Assembly (NCBI GenBank): GCA_028278205.1
Contig: JANQES010000120.1
Coordinates: forward strand, 1-64,000
From: Rhodothermales bacterium
GTDB taxonomy: Bacteria; Bacteroidota; Rhodothermia; Rhodothermales; Bin80
DNA: 64,000 bases
Reading direction: 5' to 3'
The notes below the pieces were generated by a model that had not been told where the DNA came from, did not search any database, and saw only the letters and a list, made by a program, of their open reading frames with translations. The position numbers were made by a program, and so were the translations under genes. Shown one piece after another: positions 18,449 through 26,620 of this stretch. How positions within the stretch are numbered: position 1 is the first letter of the stretch; every line of letters starts with the position of its first letter.

Positions 18449-18607
18449 AGCCTGTTAGGATTTTAGATGGGAAGGCGAGCATGAGGGCTTTTTGGTTCAG
18501 CGATGCACGACTTTGGAGGCGCATAGCAGCGCTATGGGCCGACAAAGCGGGCAGCGATGGGGCAAAAAGAACCATGCGCAGCCCCCAGATAAATTCCTAA
18601 CAGGCTC
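18449..18607. mobile_element. Non-coding MITE-like element with 13-base terminal inverted repeats
   Basis: GAGCCTGTTAGGA (18449-18461) and its exact complement TCCTAACAGGCTC (18595-18607) bound a 159-base stretch. TGA flanks both ends (18446-18448 and 18608-18610), a possible 3-base target duplication. The inside codes for nothing recognisable. It looks like a miniature transposable element mobilised by a transposase elsewhere. Confidence 0.6.
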
Positions 18608-18798
18608 TGAAGCGCCGGTGCCGGTTCGTGCGAAGAGGCTGAGAAATCGAGGTTGTCCCTAGAACACGGGGCCTCTTTGCGAATACCACGGACGCCATGA
18701 ATTTCACACGAAGGTGATCCGTTTCGGCTTGCGACGGCGCTTATTATAGAAACCCCACACGCACCCTCGACCCCTGTTCTTCGAAGCGTAAACAAACC

Positions 18799-19278
18799 AT
18801 GAGTAGTAGACGTGAGGCGCGCGAACGCGTCATGCAAGCCCTCTATGCCTTCACCCTGGGCGGCGGCGATGTTCCCCACATCCTCGGCACGCTCGTCAAA
18901 CCCAGGTTGCAAGAAGACGCCACCGCGCTGAAGTTCGCCGAAACCCTGTTCCTTCGTACCCTCGACGTAGCCGACGAAGCCGATGCGCTCATCGGACGCC
19001 ACGCCGATAACTGGGATCTCTCCCGCATCGCGCTCATCGACCGCATCCTGCTCCGGATGGCGGTCTGTGAGTTTCTCAGCTTCGAAGATATCCCCCCCAA
19101 GGTGACCATCAACGAAGCCATCGACATTGCCAAACGCTACAGCACCGACAATAGCGGCAAGTTTATTAACGGCATCCTCGATGCAGCCTTGCTCGATTTG
19201 CAAAAGCAAGGCCGCCTCAAGAAGTCGGGACGCGGGTTGATCGGCATGCAATCGATCCAGAGTCGCTTGCCCTCGTAG
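18799..19278 (+). CDS. nusB: Transcription antitermination factor NusB
   Basis: This 159-residue all-helical RNA-binding protein joins NusE (S10) on boxA RNA to support rRNA antitermination. The family start SSRREARERVMQALYA is seen, as is the C-terminal block IDRILLRMAVCEFL, PPKVTINEAIDIAKRYS and SGKFINGILDA. The length is usual. It is followed after 37 bases by a phosphatase gene on the same strand and may be co-transcribed with it. The start is the ATG directly before the conserved N-terminus. Confidence 0.93.
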   Translation: MSSRREARERVMQALYAFTLGGGDVPHILGTLVKPRLQEDATALKFAETLFLRTLDVADEADALIGRHADNWDLSRIALIDRILLRMAVCEFLSFEDIPPKVTINEAIDIAKRYSTDNSGKFINGILDAALLDLQKQGRLKKSGRGLIGMQSIQSRLPS

Positions 19279-19315
19279 CGGGCTGTGTTGTCTTTTTAAC
19301 TCGTCTGCCTGGCTC

Positions 19316-19978
19316 ATGGGTCTGATCGCCATTGGAGATATCCACGGCTGCCTCGGCACGCTCAACGTCTTGCTTGAGCGGCTGGCGCCCACCGAGGACG
19401 ATCACCTCATCTTTATCGGCGATTATATCGACCGCGGGCCGGACTCCAAAGGGGTCATTGACCGGCTGCTGGACCTGCGTAAAACGCGGCGATGCACCTT
19501 TCTGCGCGGCAACCACGAGGCCTTTATGCTGGCCTATCTCAAAACCCGCGACTTCGAACTCTGGGGCATCAACGGCGGCGTTGCCACCTTACGCAGCTAT
19601 GCCGACGAAGACCAGAACGTGCGCATCCCCGAAGAACACATTGCCTTTATTCAAGAGACGAAACTCTATTACAACGATCCGGCCTTTTTCTTCGTCCACG
19701 CCGGCATCAAACCGGACCTGACGATCTCTGAGAACCTCGACCTCTGCAACGAGGATGTATTTTTGTGGGAACGCGATCACCTCGATGCCTTTGACCACGA
19801 GCTGGTCTGGGAAAAGCCTGTCGTGTGCGGCCACACACCCCGGCCTGAGCCCCTCAACCGCCCCCGCCTCATCGACATCGACACCGGCTGTGTCTATCAC
19901 TCGCATCCGCACATGGGCCACCTGACAGCCGTCCGCCTGCCCGAACGTGAATTCGTCATCGTCGAATATGTAGGCTGA
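19316..19978 (+). CDS. PPP-type metallophosphatase (Ser/Thr phosphatase or ApaH-like)
   Basis: This 220-residue cytoplasmic protein has the PPP family metal motifs GDIHG (about residues 8-12), GDYIDRG (about 39-45) and GNHE (about 65-68), then a C-terminal CGHTPRP. Bacterial members remove phosphate from proteins or cleave diadenosine polyphosphates. The compact size and the motif set fit the lambda-phosphatase/ApaH-like group, and the sequence alone does not choose between substrates. It follows nusB closely. Confidence 0.85.
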   Translation: MGLIAIGDIHGCLGTLNVLLERLAPTEDDHLIFIGDYIDRGPDSKGVIDRLLDLRKTRRCTFLRGNHEAFMLAYLKTRDFELWGINGGVATLRSYADEDQNVRIPEEHIAFIQETKLYYNDPAFFFVHAGIKPDLTISENLDLCNEDVFLWERDHLDAFDHELVWEKPVVCGHTPRPEPLNRPRLIDIDTGCVYHSHPHMGHLTAVRLPEREFVIVEYVG

Positions 19979-19982
19979 TTTA

Positions 19983-20002
19983 ATTTTCGACACGTCGAAA
20001 AT
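19983..20002. repeat. Short perfect hairpin between convergent genes
   Basis: ATTTTCGAC and GTCGAAAAT pair perfectly around a 2-base loop. The right arm ends at the first base of the stop codon of the minus-strand gene that follows. It probably acts as a bidirectional terminator. Confidence 0.55.
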
Positions 20003-20544
20003 CAAATTCCGAACCACAACCCGAACCGGAGGTCCGGCTGCTGCGGGCCGATTTCGATGTAGAAGATGCGGTCGTTCTTGAAGCGGCTGCTGAAGCGGAT
20101 GAAGGGGTCGAGGAAGAGGCTGAATTGCTGGTTTTTGTCCGCTCGTGTGGCGCCGGTGGTGAAGAAAAGGCTCGGCCCGAAGCGCACGCCGAAGTCGAAG
20201 TCGTACCGGTAGTCGGCGTTGCCGATGGTGCGCACCACCCCCAGCGGGCGCAGCGCAGCGCCGATGCCGCCGGAGAGTTGCAGCGTGCTCTCGCCGCTGC
20301 CCAGCGACGGCTGCCCGTCGGCGTAGATCATTGTTTCGAGGGTGTAGATGCTGTGTGGGCCGACGTAGCCGAGCTGCACGCCCACGCCGGGGAAGACGGC
20401 CACGCCCGTCTGGAGGTAGCGCTGCCCCACCGCGCCGCCCTGCGCCGCGCTCTCCACCGGCATCGCCAGCACCAGCACCGGTGCCACGATCAGAAAGCCG
20501 AGGACGAATTTCGAAAAATTGGCGTGTTTGGAAAGTATTGTCAT
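20002..20544 (-). CDS. Predicted outer-membrane or periplasmic protein, function unknown
   Basis: The 180-residue product has a signal peptide (basic start, hydrophobic about 12-32, cleavage likely after SAAQG). Alternating beta-strand-like segments follow: VGQRYLQTGVAVFPGVG, YTLETMIYADG and DFGVRFGPSLFFT. The end, RFGLWFGI, has the aromatic C-terminal residue pattern of outer-membrane beta-barrels. I placed the start at the ATG giving the signal peptide; the frame is open further upstream into unrelated sequence. No family is recognised. It is divergent from ychF. Confidence 0.65.
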   Translation of the reverse strand: MTILSKHANFSKFVLGFLIVAPVLVLAMPVESAAQGGAVGQRYLQTGVAVFPGVGVQLGYVGPHSIYTLETMIYADGQPSLGSGESTLQLSGGIGAALRPLGVVRTIGNADYRYDFDFGVRFGPSLFFTTGATRADKNQQFSLFLDPFIRFSSRFKNDRIFYIEIGPQQPDLRFGLWFGI

Positions 20545-20582
20545 GGGTCGCGTTCTGTATCTGTCGTAAATCGATAATCCTT

Positions 20583-20610
20583 TTTCGAAATTCGGTTCCG
20601 AATTTCGAAA
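20583..20610. repeat. Perfect 13-base-pair hairpin in a divergent promoter region
   Basis: The arms 20583-20595 and 20598-20610 are fully complementary around a TT loop. It sits between divergently transcribed genes (minus-strand gene starting at 20544, ychF starting at 20636). It cannot be an ordinary terminator for either and may be a regulatory site or part of the ychF leader. Confidence 0.7.
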
Positions 20611-20635
20611 TGCAAAAATCAGGGACTCAGCGACA

Positions 20636-21730
20636 ATGGCTCTACGATGCGGGATTGTCGGGCTTCCGAATGTGGGGAAGTCCACCTTGTTTAATGCCCT
20701 GAGCAACGCCGGGGCCGAAGCGGCCAACTATCCGTTTTGCACCATCGAGCCCAACGTCGGTGTGGTGCCGGTGCCGGATGATCGGCTCGACCGCCTGGCC
20801 GAACTGACCCAGCCGCCGAAGGTGGTCCCGACGACCATCGAGTTCGTCGATATCGCCGGGTTGGTGGCCGGGGCGTCGAAGGGCGAGGGCCTCGGCAATC
20901 AGTTCCTCGGCCACATCCGTCAGGTCGATGCTATCATCCACGTGGTGCGGTGTTTTGACGACGACAACGTCGCCCACGTCCCCGGCGCCGTCGATCCGGC
21001 CCGCGACATCGAGATCATCGAAACCGAACTGCTGCTCAAAGACCTCGAATCGGTCGATAAAAGGCTCGAAAAAACAGCCAAACAGGCCAAGAGCGGCGAC
21101 AAGAAGATCCAGGCCGAACTGGCTTTTTACCAGCGCCTCGACGACCACCTGGGCGCGGGCCGCCCGGTGCGTACGTTCGAAGTGCATCCCGGCGAGGAAG
21201 ACTGGCTCCGGTCGCTTTTTTTGCTGTCGACCCGCCCGGTGCTCTACGCCGCCAACGTCGGCGAAGACGATCTGCCCGGCGGCAGCCCCTACGTCGAGGC
21301 TGTGCGCGAGATCGCGGCGCAGGAAGACGCCCGCGTCGTTGTGATCAGTGCCGAGTTCGAAGCCCAACTCGGCGAACTCGAAGACGACGACGCGTATGAA
21401 TTTCTGGAAGCCGCCGGCCTCGAACGCTCCGGCCTCGAACGCCTCATCCACGCTGCCTACGAGTTGCTGGGCCTGATCACTTTCTTCACGCACAACCCCA
21501 AAGAAGTGCGCGCCTGGACCATCCACAAGGGCACCAGAGCCCCGCAAGCCGCCGGCCAGATCCACACCGACTTCGAACGCGGCTTCATCCGCGCCGAGAC
21601 GATCCACTACGGAGACTACGTCCAGTACGGCTCTGAAGCCGCCGCCCGCGAGGCCGGCCACATGCGCTCGGAGGGCAAAGAATACGTCGTCGAAGACGGC
21701 GACGTGATTCTCTTCCGTTTCAATGTTTAA
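20636..21730 (+). CDS. ychF: Ribosome-binding ATPase YchF
   Basis: This 364-residue Obg-family P-loop protein binds ribosomes and hydrolyses ATP; in other bacteria it affects oxidative-stress responses. The G1 motif GLPNVGKST is near the N-terminus. VDIAGLVAGASKGEGLGNQF forms switch II, and FFTHNPKEVRAW begins the C-terminal TGS domain, which ends EDGDVILFRFNV. Length and ends match the family exactly. The stop codon lies inside the left arm of a hairpin that fills the whole gap to the next gene. Confidence 0.96.
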   Translation: MALRCGIVGLPNVGKSTLFNALSNAGAEAANYPFCTIEPNVGVVPVPDDRLDRLAELTQPPKVVPTTIEFVDIAGLVAGASKGEGLGNQFLGHIRQVDAIIHVVRCFDDDNVAHVPGAVDPARDIEIIETELLLKDLESVDKRLEKTAKQAKSGDKKIQAELAFYQRLDDHLGAGRPVRTFEVHPGEEDWLRSLFLLSTRPVLYAANVGEDDLPGGSPYVEAVREIAAQEDARVVVISAEFEAQLGELEDDDAYEFLEAAGLERSGLERLIHAAYELLGLITFFTHNPKEVRAWTIHKGTRAPQAAGQIHTDFERGFIRAETIHYGDYVQYGSEAAAREAGHMRSEGKEYVVEDGDVILFRFNV

Positions 21731-21753
21731 TTTTTTCTGGCGAAAAAATTAAA
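21726..21753. repeat. CTGGCG-core hairpin, copy a, abutting a start codon
   Basis: Twelve-base arms (21726-21737 and 21742-21753) pair perfectly around a TGGC loop. The left arm contains the ychF stop codon, and the base after the right arm is the A of the next gene's ATG. The hairpin is therefore the entire intergenic region. Confidence 0.85.
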
Positions 21754-22992
21754 ATGGGTTCTTTTGAAGAAAAAGGGTTGCGGCGGGATGCGTCCTCGGG
21801 GAATCTTGACGGGATTCGGCGGGCGTTGGAGGAGGGGGTGGCGGTCGATGCGCGGGATGCCGATGGGTTTACGGCGTTGCATTATGCGATGAAGACGTTG
21901 CCGCATCAGAAAGATAAGGACCATCTGGCTGTGGCGCGGCTGCTGGTTGAGGGCGGGGCGGATGTTGACGCGGCGACGCCGAACGGGCAGACGCCGCTCT
22001 TCGAGGCTGCCGCCGAAGGGTTGTACAATGTCGTGGTCTACCTGCACGAGCAGGGCGCCGGGGTCAACGCGGTGTTGGAGACCGGCGCCAACGCGCTTTT
22101 CGCCATCGCCGAGGCGCTCGAAGGCAGGCCGCGCACCGTCAGCGTGACCGTCGAGCGAGACGGCCGGAAGGTGACGTTGACCGATCCGGAGGCGATCCGT
22201 GAGGCCCTCGGCCATCATCCCGACGACGAGCATGAGGCGTACCTGAACGTCGTCCGCTATCTGATCGATCACGGAATCGACTTGGAGGCGCGGCAGACCG
22301 AGACGGGGCAAACACCGCTTTTCAGCGCCGCCAGCCGGGGCTGCGACGGCATGGTGGCGGTGCTGCTCGAAAAAGGCGGCGTGAAAGTCGGGGGTCGGGA
22401 TAAGTGGAACCTGACGGCGTTGCATTATGCCGCCCGTCACGGGCACCTGCCGGTCGTTGCGCGATTGCTTGAGGCCGGAGCCGATGTCGATGTGCGAGAC
22501 TCCTATGGCTTTACGCCGCTCATCGAAGCCGCCGAGCAGGGGCACCTGGAGGTCGTAGCCCATCTCGTGGAGCACGGCGCCGACCCGAAGATCGGGCTCG
22601 TCCGCGCCTACAGCGCGTACCGGGCCGGCAGCACCGCGCCAGACATCGCCCGCGCCGCCAAGCGTCGAAAGGTGGCCCGTTTCCTGGACGGGCTCGGCGC
22701 CAAGATCCCGGACGACACAGGCCCCGACGACGCCGAGACGCTCAAGCAGATCGCCGCCGCCCTTCACGAAGTAGGCAGCCAACTCGATCAGGCCGATCAC
22801 CGAAGCGGATACAGCCCCTGGAAGGCCATCGCCGAGCAAGAAACGACCATCCACACCCTGGCCAAACAGCTTTCCGACCCCTTCCGCGAGGCCCACGCCG
22901 ATCTGGTAAACCGCCTCGCCACGTGCGCCCACCTGGAACACGGTTGGGGAGCTCTCAGAGACGAAGTGCGCGGTGTCCTCCAATCATTTTAA
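21754..22992 (+). CDS. Ankyrin-repeat protein
   Basis: The first two thirds of this 412-residue protein are ankyrin repeats, visible as GFTALHYAMK, GQTPLFEAAAEG, GQTPLFSAASRG, LTALHYAARHGHLPVVARLL and GFTPLIEAAEQGHLEVVAHLV. About six to eight repeats are likely. The last 150 residues are charged and helical with no known domain. There is no signal peptide, so a cytoplasmic scaffold role is likely; partners are unknown. Translation starts immediately after a hairpin and may be coupled to ychF. The stop lies in the arm of the next hairpin. Confidence 0.85.
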   Translation: MGSFEEKGLRRDASSGNLDGIRRALEEGVAVDARDADGFTALHYAMKTLPHQKDKDHLAVARLLVEGGADVDAATPNGQTPLFEAAAEGLYNVVVYLHEQGAGVNAVLETGANALFAIAEALEGRPRTVSVTVERDGRKVTLTDPEAIREALGHHPDDEHEAYLNVVRYLIDHGIDLEARQTETGQTPLFSAASRGCDGMVAVLLEKGGVKVGGRDKWNLTALHYAARHGHLPVVARLLEAGADVDVRDSYGFTPLIEAAEQGHLEVVAHLVEHGADPKIGLVRAYSAYRAGSTAPDIARAAKRRKVARFLDGLGAKIPDDTGPDDAETLKQIAAALHEVGSQLDQADHRSGYSPWKAIAEQETTIHTLAKQLSDPFREAHADLVNRLATCAHLEHGWGALRDEVRGVLQSF

Positions 22993-23017
22993 ATTTTTTC
23001 TGGGAAAAAATTTAAAA
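22987..23017. repeat. CTGGCG-like hairpin, copy b, between convergent genes
   Basis: Fourteen-base arms (22987-23000 and 23004-23017) pair perfectly around TGG. The core reads CTGGG instead of CTGGCG. Stop codons of both convergent genes fall inside the arms. Confidence 0.8.
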
Positions 23018-23737
23018 AAGCTTGCCGAAGATGATGCTGATGACCGGCGAGTGGAAGAGCGTCTGGGGGTCTTTGACGTCGGGTTCGAGCAGTTGGATGC
23101 CTTCGAAGAAATAGTTGAAGGCATAGCCGAAGCGCACACCCTGCGTGACCCTGCGGCTGGTGCCGAAGAAAGCGCCCAGGGCCACCATGCCGCCGAGGCC
23201 GAAGCGCATCCGCCCGCGCGGAAAAGCGCTGAAGATGTCATAGCGGCGGTCGATGTCGGTGTCGAAGATTTCATTGCCGTTGCGGTCGTCGAAGTAGGGA
23301 TATTCCCAGCCGAAGCTCGGCCCGCCGGAGACGTGGATGTAGGGGCGGAAGTTATCTTCGATGTGTTCGGAGAAAAGCCGGTGATGGATCCCCAGATGAA
23401 TCGGCGCCATCAAAAAATAATTACGTTTGTTGGGGACGATGCCGCTGCCGAACTGGTAGAATTTGAGTTCGCGGTCGTCTTTGCCGGCGCCGAGGCTGGC
23501 TTCGACCAGGAACGAGGTGGAGGCGCTGAGTTCGCGCCGGAAGTAGCCGCCGAGGCCGAAGCCGTTGTTGGTCAGCAAGATCTGGCCGCCGGCGCCGGTG
23601 CCGTAGGGCGTGGCGCGGGAGGCTTCTTCGGCAGCCTCGCCCGCCTGATCTTGCGCCGCTGCCGGCAGCACACCGAGCGCCGTCAACGACAGCAACAACG
23701 GCAACACGAACCGGCGTATGGCGTGGCGAGGCGACAT
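23012..23737 (-). CDS. Outer-membrane beta-barrel-like protein
   Basis: This 241-residue protein has a signal peptide (about 1-29, ending VLPAAAQ). Amphipathic strands such as GFGLGGYFRRELS, YFLMAPIHLGIHHRLF and VRFGYAFNYFFEG follow, and the C-terminus (SIIFGKLF) ends in Phe, as outer-membrane barrels usually do. An Asp/Asn-rich loop (DDRNGNEIFDTDIDRR) resembles a calcium-binding loop. The pattern fits OmpA/W-like or outer-membrane-protein-beta-barrel families, but no exact family is assigned. It is divergent from a lipoprotein gene. Confidence 0.7.
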   Translation of the reverse strand: MSPRHAIRRFVLPLLLSLTALGVLPAAAQDQAGEAAEEASRATPYGTGAGGQILLTNNGFGLGGYFRRELSASTSFLVEASLGAGKDDRELKFYQFGSGIVPNKRNYFLMAPIHLGIHHRLFSEHIEDNFRPYIHVSGGPSFGWEYPYFDDRNGNEIFDTDIDRRYDIFSAFPRGRMRFGLGGMVALGAFFGTSRRVTQGVRFGYAFNYFFEGIQLLEPDVKDPQTLFHSPVISIIFGKLF

Positions 23738-23818
23738 GGCAAGCGCGGCGTCTTAACAGTTTCTTAAATCAAAACCCCGTACCCCCGGCTTTGTTCTGGA
23801 ACTCTTTGCGGGGGGGGC

Positions 23819-23964
23819 GGATTTTAGATTTTGGATTTTGGATTGTTCTTTTGAAGGTCATTCACCAAACGAAAAAGCCGTGCCGGTTGGAAAAGGCATG
23901 GCTTTTCTGTTTGCTAAGGACAATTCCAAGAAGCACCCAATCCAAAATCCAAAATCTAAAATCC
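23819..23964. repeat. Heptad inverted repeat, ATTTTGG family, copy 2
   Basis: The arms 23819-23845 and 23938-23964 are perfectly complementary over 27 bases and again share the matched variant unit TTTTAG/CTAAAA. Between them lies a hairpin (about 23871-23907) with the same AAAAAGCCG-type left stem seen in copy 1. This copy lies between divergent genes, so it is not positioned as a terminator. Confidence 0.88.
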
Positions 23965-23986
23965 AAAATCAGAACCCTTTCGCATC

Positions 23987-24886
23987 ATGGTTCAGAACGG
24001 TCGAATGATCTCGCGTGTGTTGATGCTGGCGTTGCTGGGCGGTGTCCTCGGCTGCCAGCCGCCTGCGTCCGAGCCGCTCGCCGCCGATTCCCTCGCCGTC
24101 ATGGCGTCTGACGAAGCGCCTGCGGGCGTTGCGGTTGTCCCGCCCCGGCTCGAAACCTACGCCGACAGCGTCGCCATGCGGGTGTATCAGGATGCCGGCG
24201 GCCCGGCGGCGTGGCAGGCCCTGCCTTACCTGGGCTTCAACTTCTCGGTGATGACCAACCGAGAGCGGGGCCGCGTCGTCCGGCATTTCTGGAATCGCCG
24301 CACCGGCGACTATCGGGTCGAGATGCCGGGGCCGGGCCGTTGGCCCTACGTGACGCTGTTCAACGTCAACACGCGGCAGGGTAAGGTCTTCTGGCAGGGC
24401 GTTGAAGTCGATCCCGCCGAGGCGCAGGGGCATTTGGCGGAATCCTATCGTCGTTTCATCAACGATACGTACTGGCTGGCGGTGCCCTTTAAGCTTTTCG
24501 ATCCCGGCGTCAACCGGACCTACGTGCCCGACTCGTCCGATGCCACCTACGACGTGATCCACCTGAGCTTCGGCAACGTCGGGCTGACGCCGGGCGATCA
24601 GTACTGGCTTTACGTTGATAAAGAGACCGGACGTCTGGCGCGCTGGACCTACGTGCTCGAAAGCTTCGAGGAGGGGGTGCCGCCGCGCTCGTTCGTCTGG
24701 GAAAACTACGAGGAGCACGTCACGCCTGCCGGCTCGCTGTTCTTCTCCACGCGCAAACGCGGCGTCGGCGTGGCCTATGCCATCCTCACCGAAGAGATCG
24801 CCACACCCCGCCCCACCCTGGTGCCCGACGATATGTTCACCGCGCCCGAACAACGCCTCACGCCCCCGGCTCCAGACTCAGAGTGA
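23987..24886 (+). CDS. Predicted lipoprotein, function unknown
   Basis: The 299-residue product has a lipoprotein signal: hydrophobic LMLALLGGVLGC with the lipidated Cys at about residue 23. A second in-frame ATG at 24005 would give a tighter signal peptide. The mature part has no familiar catalytic motif. Segments such as GGPAAWQALPYLGFNFSVM and WLYVDKETGRLARWTYVLE resemble the beta-rich LolA/LolB-like or outer-membrane-associated lipoproteins that carry lipids, but this is only a resemblance. A LolC/E-type permease gene follows, which makes a role in envelope lipid or lipoprotein handling plausible. Confidence 0.6.
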   Translation: MVQNGRMISRVLMLALLGGVLGCQPPASEPLAADSLAVMASDEAPAGVAVVPPRLETYADSVAMRVYQDAGGPAAWQALPYLGFNFSVMTNRERGRVVRHFWNRRTGDYRVEMPGPGRWPYVTLFNVNTRQGKVFWQGVEVDPAEAQGHLAESYRRFINDTYWLAVPFKLFDPGVNRTYVPDSSDATYDVIHLSFGNVGLTPGDQYWLYVDKETGRLARWTYVLESFEEGVPPRSFVWENYEEHVTPAGSLFFSTRKRGVGVAYAILTEEIATPRPTLVPDDMFTAPEQRLTPPAPDSE

Positions 24887-24889
24887 GCC

Positions 24890-25027
24890 GATTTTGGATT
24901 GTGGATTGTCTGTAGATCACGCCGTCGCGTTCTATTCCTCGAATCAGGGATCTCTGACGAAGCCCAGGGGTTGATTCGATGCTCATTTTGGACGGACGGT
25001 TCGCCCATCAATCCAAAATCTAAAATC
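24890..25027. repeat. Heptad inverted repeat, ATTTTGG family, copy 3 (imperfect)
   Basis: The arms 24890-24908 and 25009-25027 match over 19 bases with two mismatches. The element fills the gap between the lipoprotein and permease genes on the same strand. The inner part has no clear hairpin. Confidence 0.7.
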
Positions 25028-25040
25028 CCCACTCCCCTCC

Positions 25041-26501
25041 GTGGATTATCGCTATTTCATAGTGCGGCGGTACCTGAGCCATGCGCCGTTAGTGGCCGTT
25101 ATGGTTTTAGGATGCCTGGTTCTGCTGCCGCTCCTGCTGCCGGTACTCGCGATTGGGGGTATTCTGCGGGTGCTCTTCAAGCGTATCGTCAAGGACATGT
25201 TCAGCCGCGCCTTCAGGTACTGGAAGATTTCGGCCATCTCTACCGTGACGGGTATTTCGATAGCCGGAGTGGCCGTAGGCGTGGCGTCTCTGATCGTGGT
25301 GCTCTCGGTGATGAACGGCTTCTACGACATCGTGCGCGACCTGCTCGTCTCGCTCGATCCGCACGTGCGCATCGTCAGCGCCGAAGGCCGCGGCATCGCC
25401 GAAGCCGACTCGCTGCATGACGTGGAGGTGCTGCCGCAGGTTGAACAGCGCGGTCTGGCCGACGTCGAGACGTTGATGGCGATGGCCCTGGCCGTGCCGC
25501 ATGTCGAGAATGCGTCGCCGTACGTCGAGGGCAAAGCGCTGCTGGTTCATGGGGGCAACGGAGGGGCCAACCGCGTCGTCATCGTCCGCGGCGTCGATCC
25601 GGCTAAGCACCAGGGCGTCAGCGATGTGGTGGGGCAGACCGGCTTTGGCACGTTCAGCCTGGAGCGCCGCCAGGGGCGGCCCGGCATCGTGATGGGCATG
25701 GGCCTGGGGCAGCGGCTGGCCCTGGCCCCGGGGACGCGGTCTACCGGCGGCAGCCAGGTGGCGCTGCTTTCGGCGCCGGGCATCGAACAGATGCTCACGC
25801 GCGTCTTCGGCACACCGGCCCTGACGCGCTTCGAAGTGCGAGGGTTGTATCAACTCGAAGATACCTACGACAACACCCACGTTTTCATCGGTATCGACGA
25901 AGCCCAGCGGCTTTTCCGCCTCGACGACAACGTTTCCGGCATCGAACTGCGCCTCGACGATCTCAACCATGCCGGCGCCGTCAAAGAGGCGCTGCAAACC
26001 CAGCTCGACCCGGCCCGCTTCACGGTCAACACGTGGTACGATCTGCAAAAATCGCTCTACGACGTGATGCGGCTCGAAAAGTGGGGCGCCTCGGTCATCT
26101 TGATTCTCATCTGCGTGGTGGCCGCCTTCAGCATCGTCGGTTCGTTGACGATGGTGGTCATCGAAAAGCGCCGCGACGTTGGAGTGCTCCAGGCCATGGG
26201 CGTCTCGCGCCGCAACGTGCGGAAGATCTTTTTGCTCGAAGGCGTGCTCATCGGCGCGCTGGGCGCGGGCATCGGTTTTGGTGTGGGGCTGGCGCTGGCG
26301 GTGCTTCAGAAATACTTCCACCTGGTGCCGCTGCTGGGCGCCGAGTCGTTTATGATCGATGCCTATCCGGTTTCGATCCGGCTTTTCGATCTGGGGATCA
26401 TCGGGGTGGTGTCGTTCGGGCTGTGTGTGCTGGCTTCGCTGTATCCCGCCGCCCGCGCCGCCTCTATCGAACCTGCCCACGCCGTGCAGATGGACCGCTG
26501 A
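25041..26501 (+). CDS. LolC/LolE-family ABC transporter permease
   Basis: This 486-residue inner-membrane permease resembles the lipoprotein-releasing LolCDE system. It has a MacB-like periplasmic core (about 110-340) after a helix with ISIAGVAVGVASLIVVLSVMN, and three C-terminal FtsX helices including SLTMVVIEKRRDVGVLQAMG, the typical coupling region. It carries an extra hydrophobic segment (about 17-45) before the usual first helix, which is unusual. The start is GTG at 25041. No LolD ATPase gene is adjacent, so the partner must be elsewhere. The preceding lipoprotein fits an envelope-lipoprotein context. Confidence 0.82.
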   Translation: MDYRYFIVRRYLSHAPLVAVMVLGCLVLLPLLLPVLAIGGILRVLFKRIVKDMFSRAFRYWKISAISTVTGISIAGVAVGVASLIVVLSVMNGFYDIVRDLLVSLDPHVRIVSAEGRGIAEADSLHDVEVLPQVEQRGLADVETLMAMALAVPHVENASPYVEGKALLVHGGNGGANRVVIVRGVDPAKHQGVSDVVGQTGFGTFSLERRQGRPGIVMGMGLGQRLALAPGTRSTGGSQVALLSAPGIEQMLTRVFGTPALTRFEVRGLYQLEDTYDNTHVFIGIDEAQRLFRLDDNVSGIELRLDDLNHAGAVKEALQTQLDPARFTVNTWYDLQKSLYDVMRLEKWGASVILILICVVAAFSIVGSLTMVVIEKRRDVGVLQAMGVSRRNVRKIFLLEGVLIGALGAGIGFGVGLALAVLQKYFHLVPLLGAESFMIDAYPVSIRLFDLGIIGVVSFGLCVLASLYPAARAASIEPAHAVQMDR

Positions 26502-26608
26502 TTTGGTTTCTGGTTTTTGGTTTCTGGTTTTTGGTTTCTAGTTTACTTCGTCAGTCGCTTCGCTCATGTCTGGTTTTTTTGTTGGATAACCCGAAACGAG
26601 AAACGCAC
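26502..26608. repeat. Heptad repeat, TYTGGTT family, imperfect inverted repeat
   Basis: Six units alternating TTTGGTT and TCTGGTT run from about 26503 to 26545, and GAAAC-type complementary units occur at 26592-26606. The centre carries TTTACTTCGTCAGTCGC (26542-26558), a word also found at 37027 and, inverted with one change, at 42334. Confidence 0.75.
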
Positions 26609-26620
26609 AACCCGACATAC

